Of a stretch of 5,261 nt of DNA, positions 4,714 through 5,261 are shown piece by piece. The DNA is from Actinomycetes bacterium. GTDB taxonomy: Bacteria; Actinomycetota; Actinomycetes; JAJYSQ01. The first letter of the stretch is position 1. The number at the start of each line of letters is the position of its first letter. The notes under the pieces were generated by a model. That model was not told where the DNA came from. It searched no databases and saw nothing but the letters and a program-made list of their open reading frames with translations. The stretch covers positions 1-5,261 of the forward strand of contig JAJYSQ010000173.1 in assembly GCA_021793495.1 (NCBI GenBank), read 5' to 3'. Both the position numbers and the translations under genes were made by a program.

Positions 4714-5261
4714 GACGAGAGTGACGTACCAGTCCGCGTGGTTGTACCGGTACACCGCGGCGCGCAGCCCGGCCGGGCCACCACCGGCTGCGTTCGCGCA
4801 CAGGTACCGGGCCGCCGTGTAGATCGAGTCGGCCGGGCTCATGATGCTGGGGACCTTGTCGCCGTCGGCGTCCACGGCGTACGCCGCGAAGGTCGCCGGC
4901 ATGAACTGCATCGGCCCCAACGCCCCGGCGGAGGACGGAGCCAGGTTGGCGCCGTCGCCCGACTCCACCTGGCCGATGGCGGCCAGCACGGTCCACGACA
5001 GCCCTGGGCACGTGGTGGCCGCCGCACGGAACAGCAGGTCGTAGGCCGCCGGGATCGGCATCGGGCTGACCGGGCCGGCTCCCCGACCAGCGGCGGCCGC
5101 CGCCTGGGCCACCGCGGCGACCTCGGCGGCGGCGACCTCGGCGGCGCGCAACGTCGCTGCCTGCGCAGACAGCGAGGCCAGGAGCGACTGCTCCTGTGCG
5201 AGCAGCGCCAGCAGTGCCGCGTACCGGGTCTGCACCTGGTCCACCGTGGTGACCGAGATCG
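4639..5261 (-). CDS. Secreted-type lytic transglycosylase, MltB-like core (5' truncated)
   Basis: The frame stays open to the window edge, so the N-terminus, including any signal peptide, is missing. A GTG at 5244 exists, but in-frame sense codons continue upstream and the sequence there looks like the same coiled coil, so the true start is probably outside. Numbering from that GTG, residues 1-50 are an Ala/Leu/Gln/Glu-rich coiled coil. Residues 64-187 are a transglycosylase domain with catalytic Glu94 in IGQVESGDG, then SSAGALGPMQFMPATF, the Asp loop VDADGDK (124-130), SPADSIYTAARYLCAN and YRYNHADWYV. The catalytic motif and the Asp loop followed by a PADSI segment resemble MltB/Slt35-type enzymes, where the equivalent loop binds calcium. 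These enzymes cleave peptidoglycan glycan strands outside the membrane. The last residues (Gly/Ala-rich) overlap the SPFH gene by 75 bp. The domain call is firm; the exact glycosidase family is not. Confidence 0.88.
   Translation of the reverse strand, partial: ISVTTVDQVQTRYAALLALLAQEQSLLASLSAQAATLRAAEVAAAEVAAVAQAAAAAGRGAGPVSPMPIPAAYDLLFRAAATTCPGLSWTVLAAIGQVESGDGANLAPSSAGALGPMQFMPATFAAYAVDADGDKVPSIMSPADSIYTAARYLCANAAGGGPAGLRAAVYRYNHADWYVTLVLGLADRIAALQGGAGTGGPAGAGR

Noticed and set aside
4841..5044. Small plus-strand open frame opposite the transglycosylase
   Set aside because: It is antisense to the catalytic Glu motif region, which is clearly the coding strand. Nothing supports it as a gene.

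Overview
This 5.3 kb window is very GC-rich and gene-dense. It uses GTG as well as ATG starts and has almost no intergenic space. TANNNT hexamers sit 6-8 nt before several start codons, which is the layout of leaderless actinobacterial promoters. Together with the protein families present, this points to a high-GC actinomycete chromosome. The genus cannot be fixed from the sequence.

Layout. (1) Bases 1-640, + strand: the C-terminal part of a dimethylglycine-oxidase/GcvT-like folate-binding protein, cut by the window edge. (2) Bases 544-1437, - strand: a HutC-type GntR repressor (winged helix plus UTRA domain). Its 3' end overlaps the previous gene tail-to-tail by 97 bp. (3) Bases 1448-2284, - strand: a 278-aa hypothetical protein with no family I can name, 10 bp upstream of the GntR gene and probably co-transcribed with it. 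(4) A 35-bp divergent intergenic region carrying a TANNNT motif for each direction. (5) Bases 2320-3219, + strand: a stand-alone ABC ATPase of the YlmA/ModF-like type. (6) Bases 3224-3658, + strand: a short NfeD protein. (7) Bases 3736-4713, + strand: an SPFH/stomatin-like membrane protein. (8) Bases 4639-5261, - strand: a lytic transglycosylase with an MltB-like catalytic core, 5' end outside the window, overlapping the SPFH gene tail-to-tail by 75 bp.

How the genes work together. NfeD and SPFH proteins are well-known operon partners that form membrane-microdomain assemblies. Here the pair follows an ABC ATPase that has no transmembrane partner in the window and no visible Q-loop glutamine. 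The ATPase may therefore serve the membrane-scaffold module rather than act in conventional transport; this is inference. The GntR regulator could respond to a metabolite linked to methylated-glycine/one-carbon catabolism, but the only support is adjacency to the convergent DMGO-like gene.

Most of the window looks like ordinary core actinobacterial sequence. The points most worth a second look are the series of putative leaderless promoters, two of them embedded in the end of the upstream gene; the ABC-NfeD-SPFH module; the two convergent coding overlaps; a strong G-quadruplex motif between nfeD and the SPFH gene; and a near-identical 33-bp tandem repeat in the SPFH gene. No RNA genes, CRISPR arrays, mobile elements or attachment sites were seen, and no stretch over 300 bases lacks a gene.
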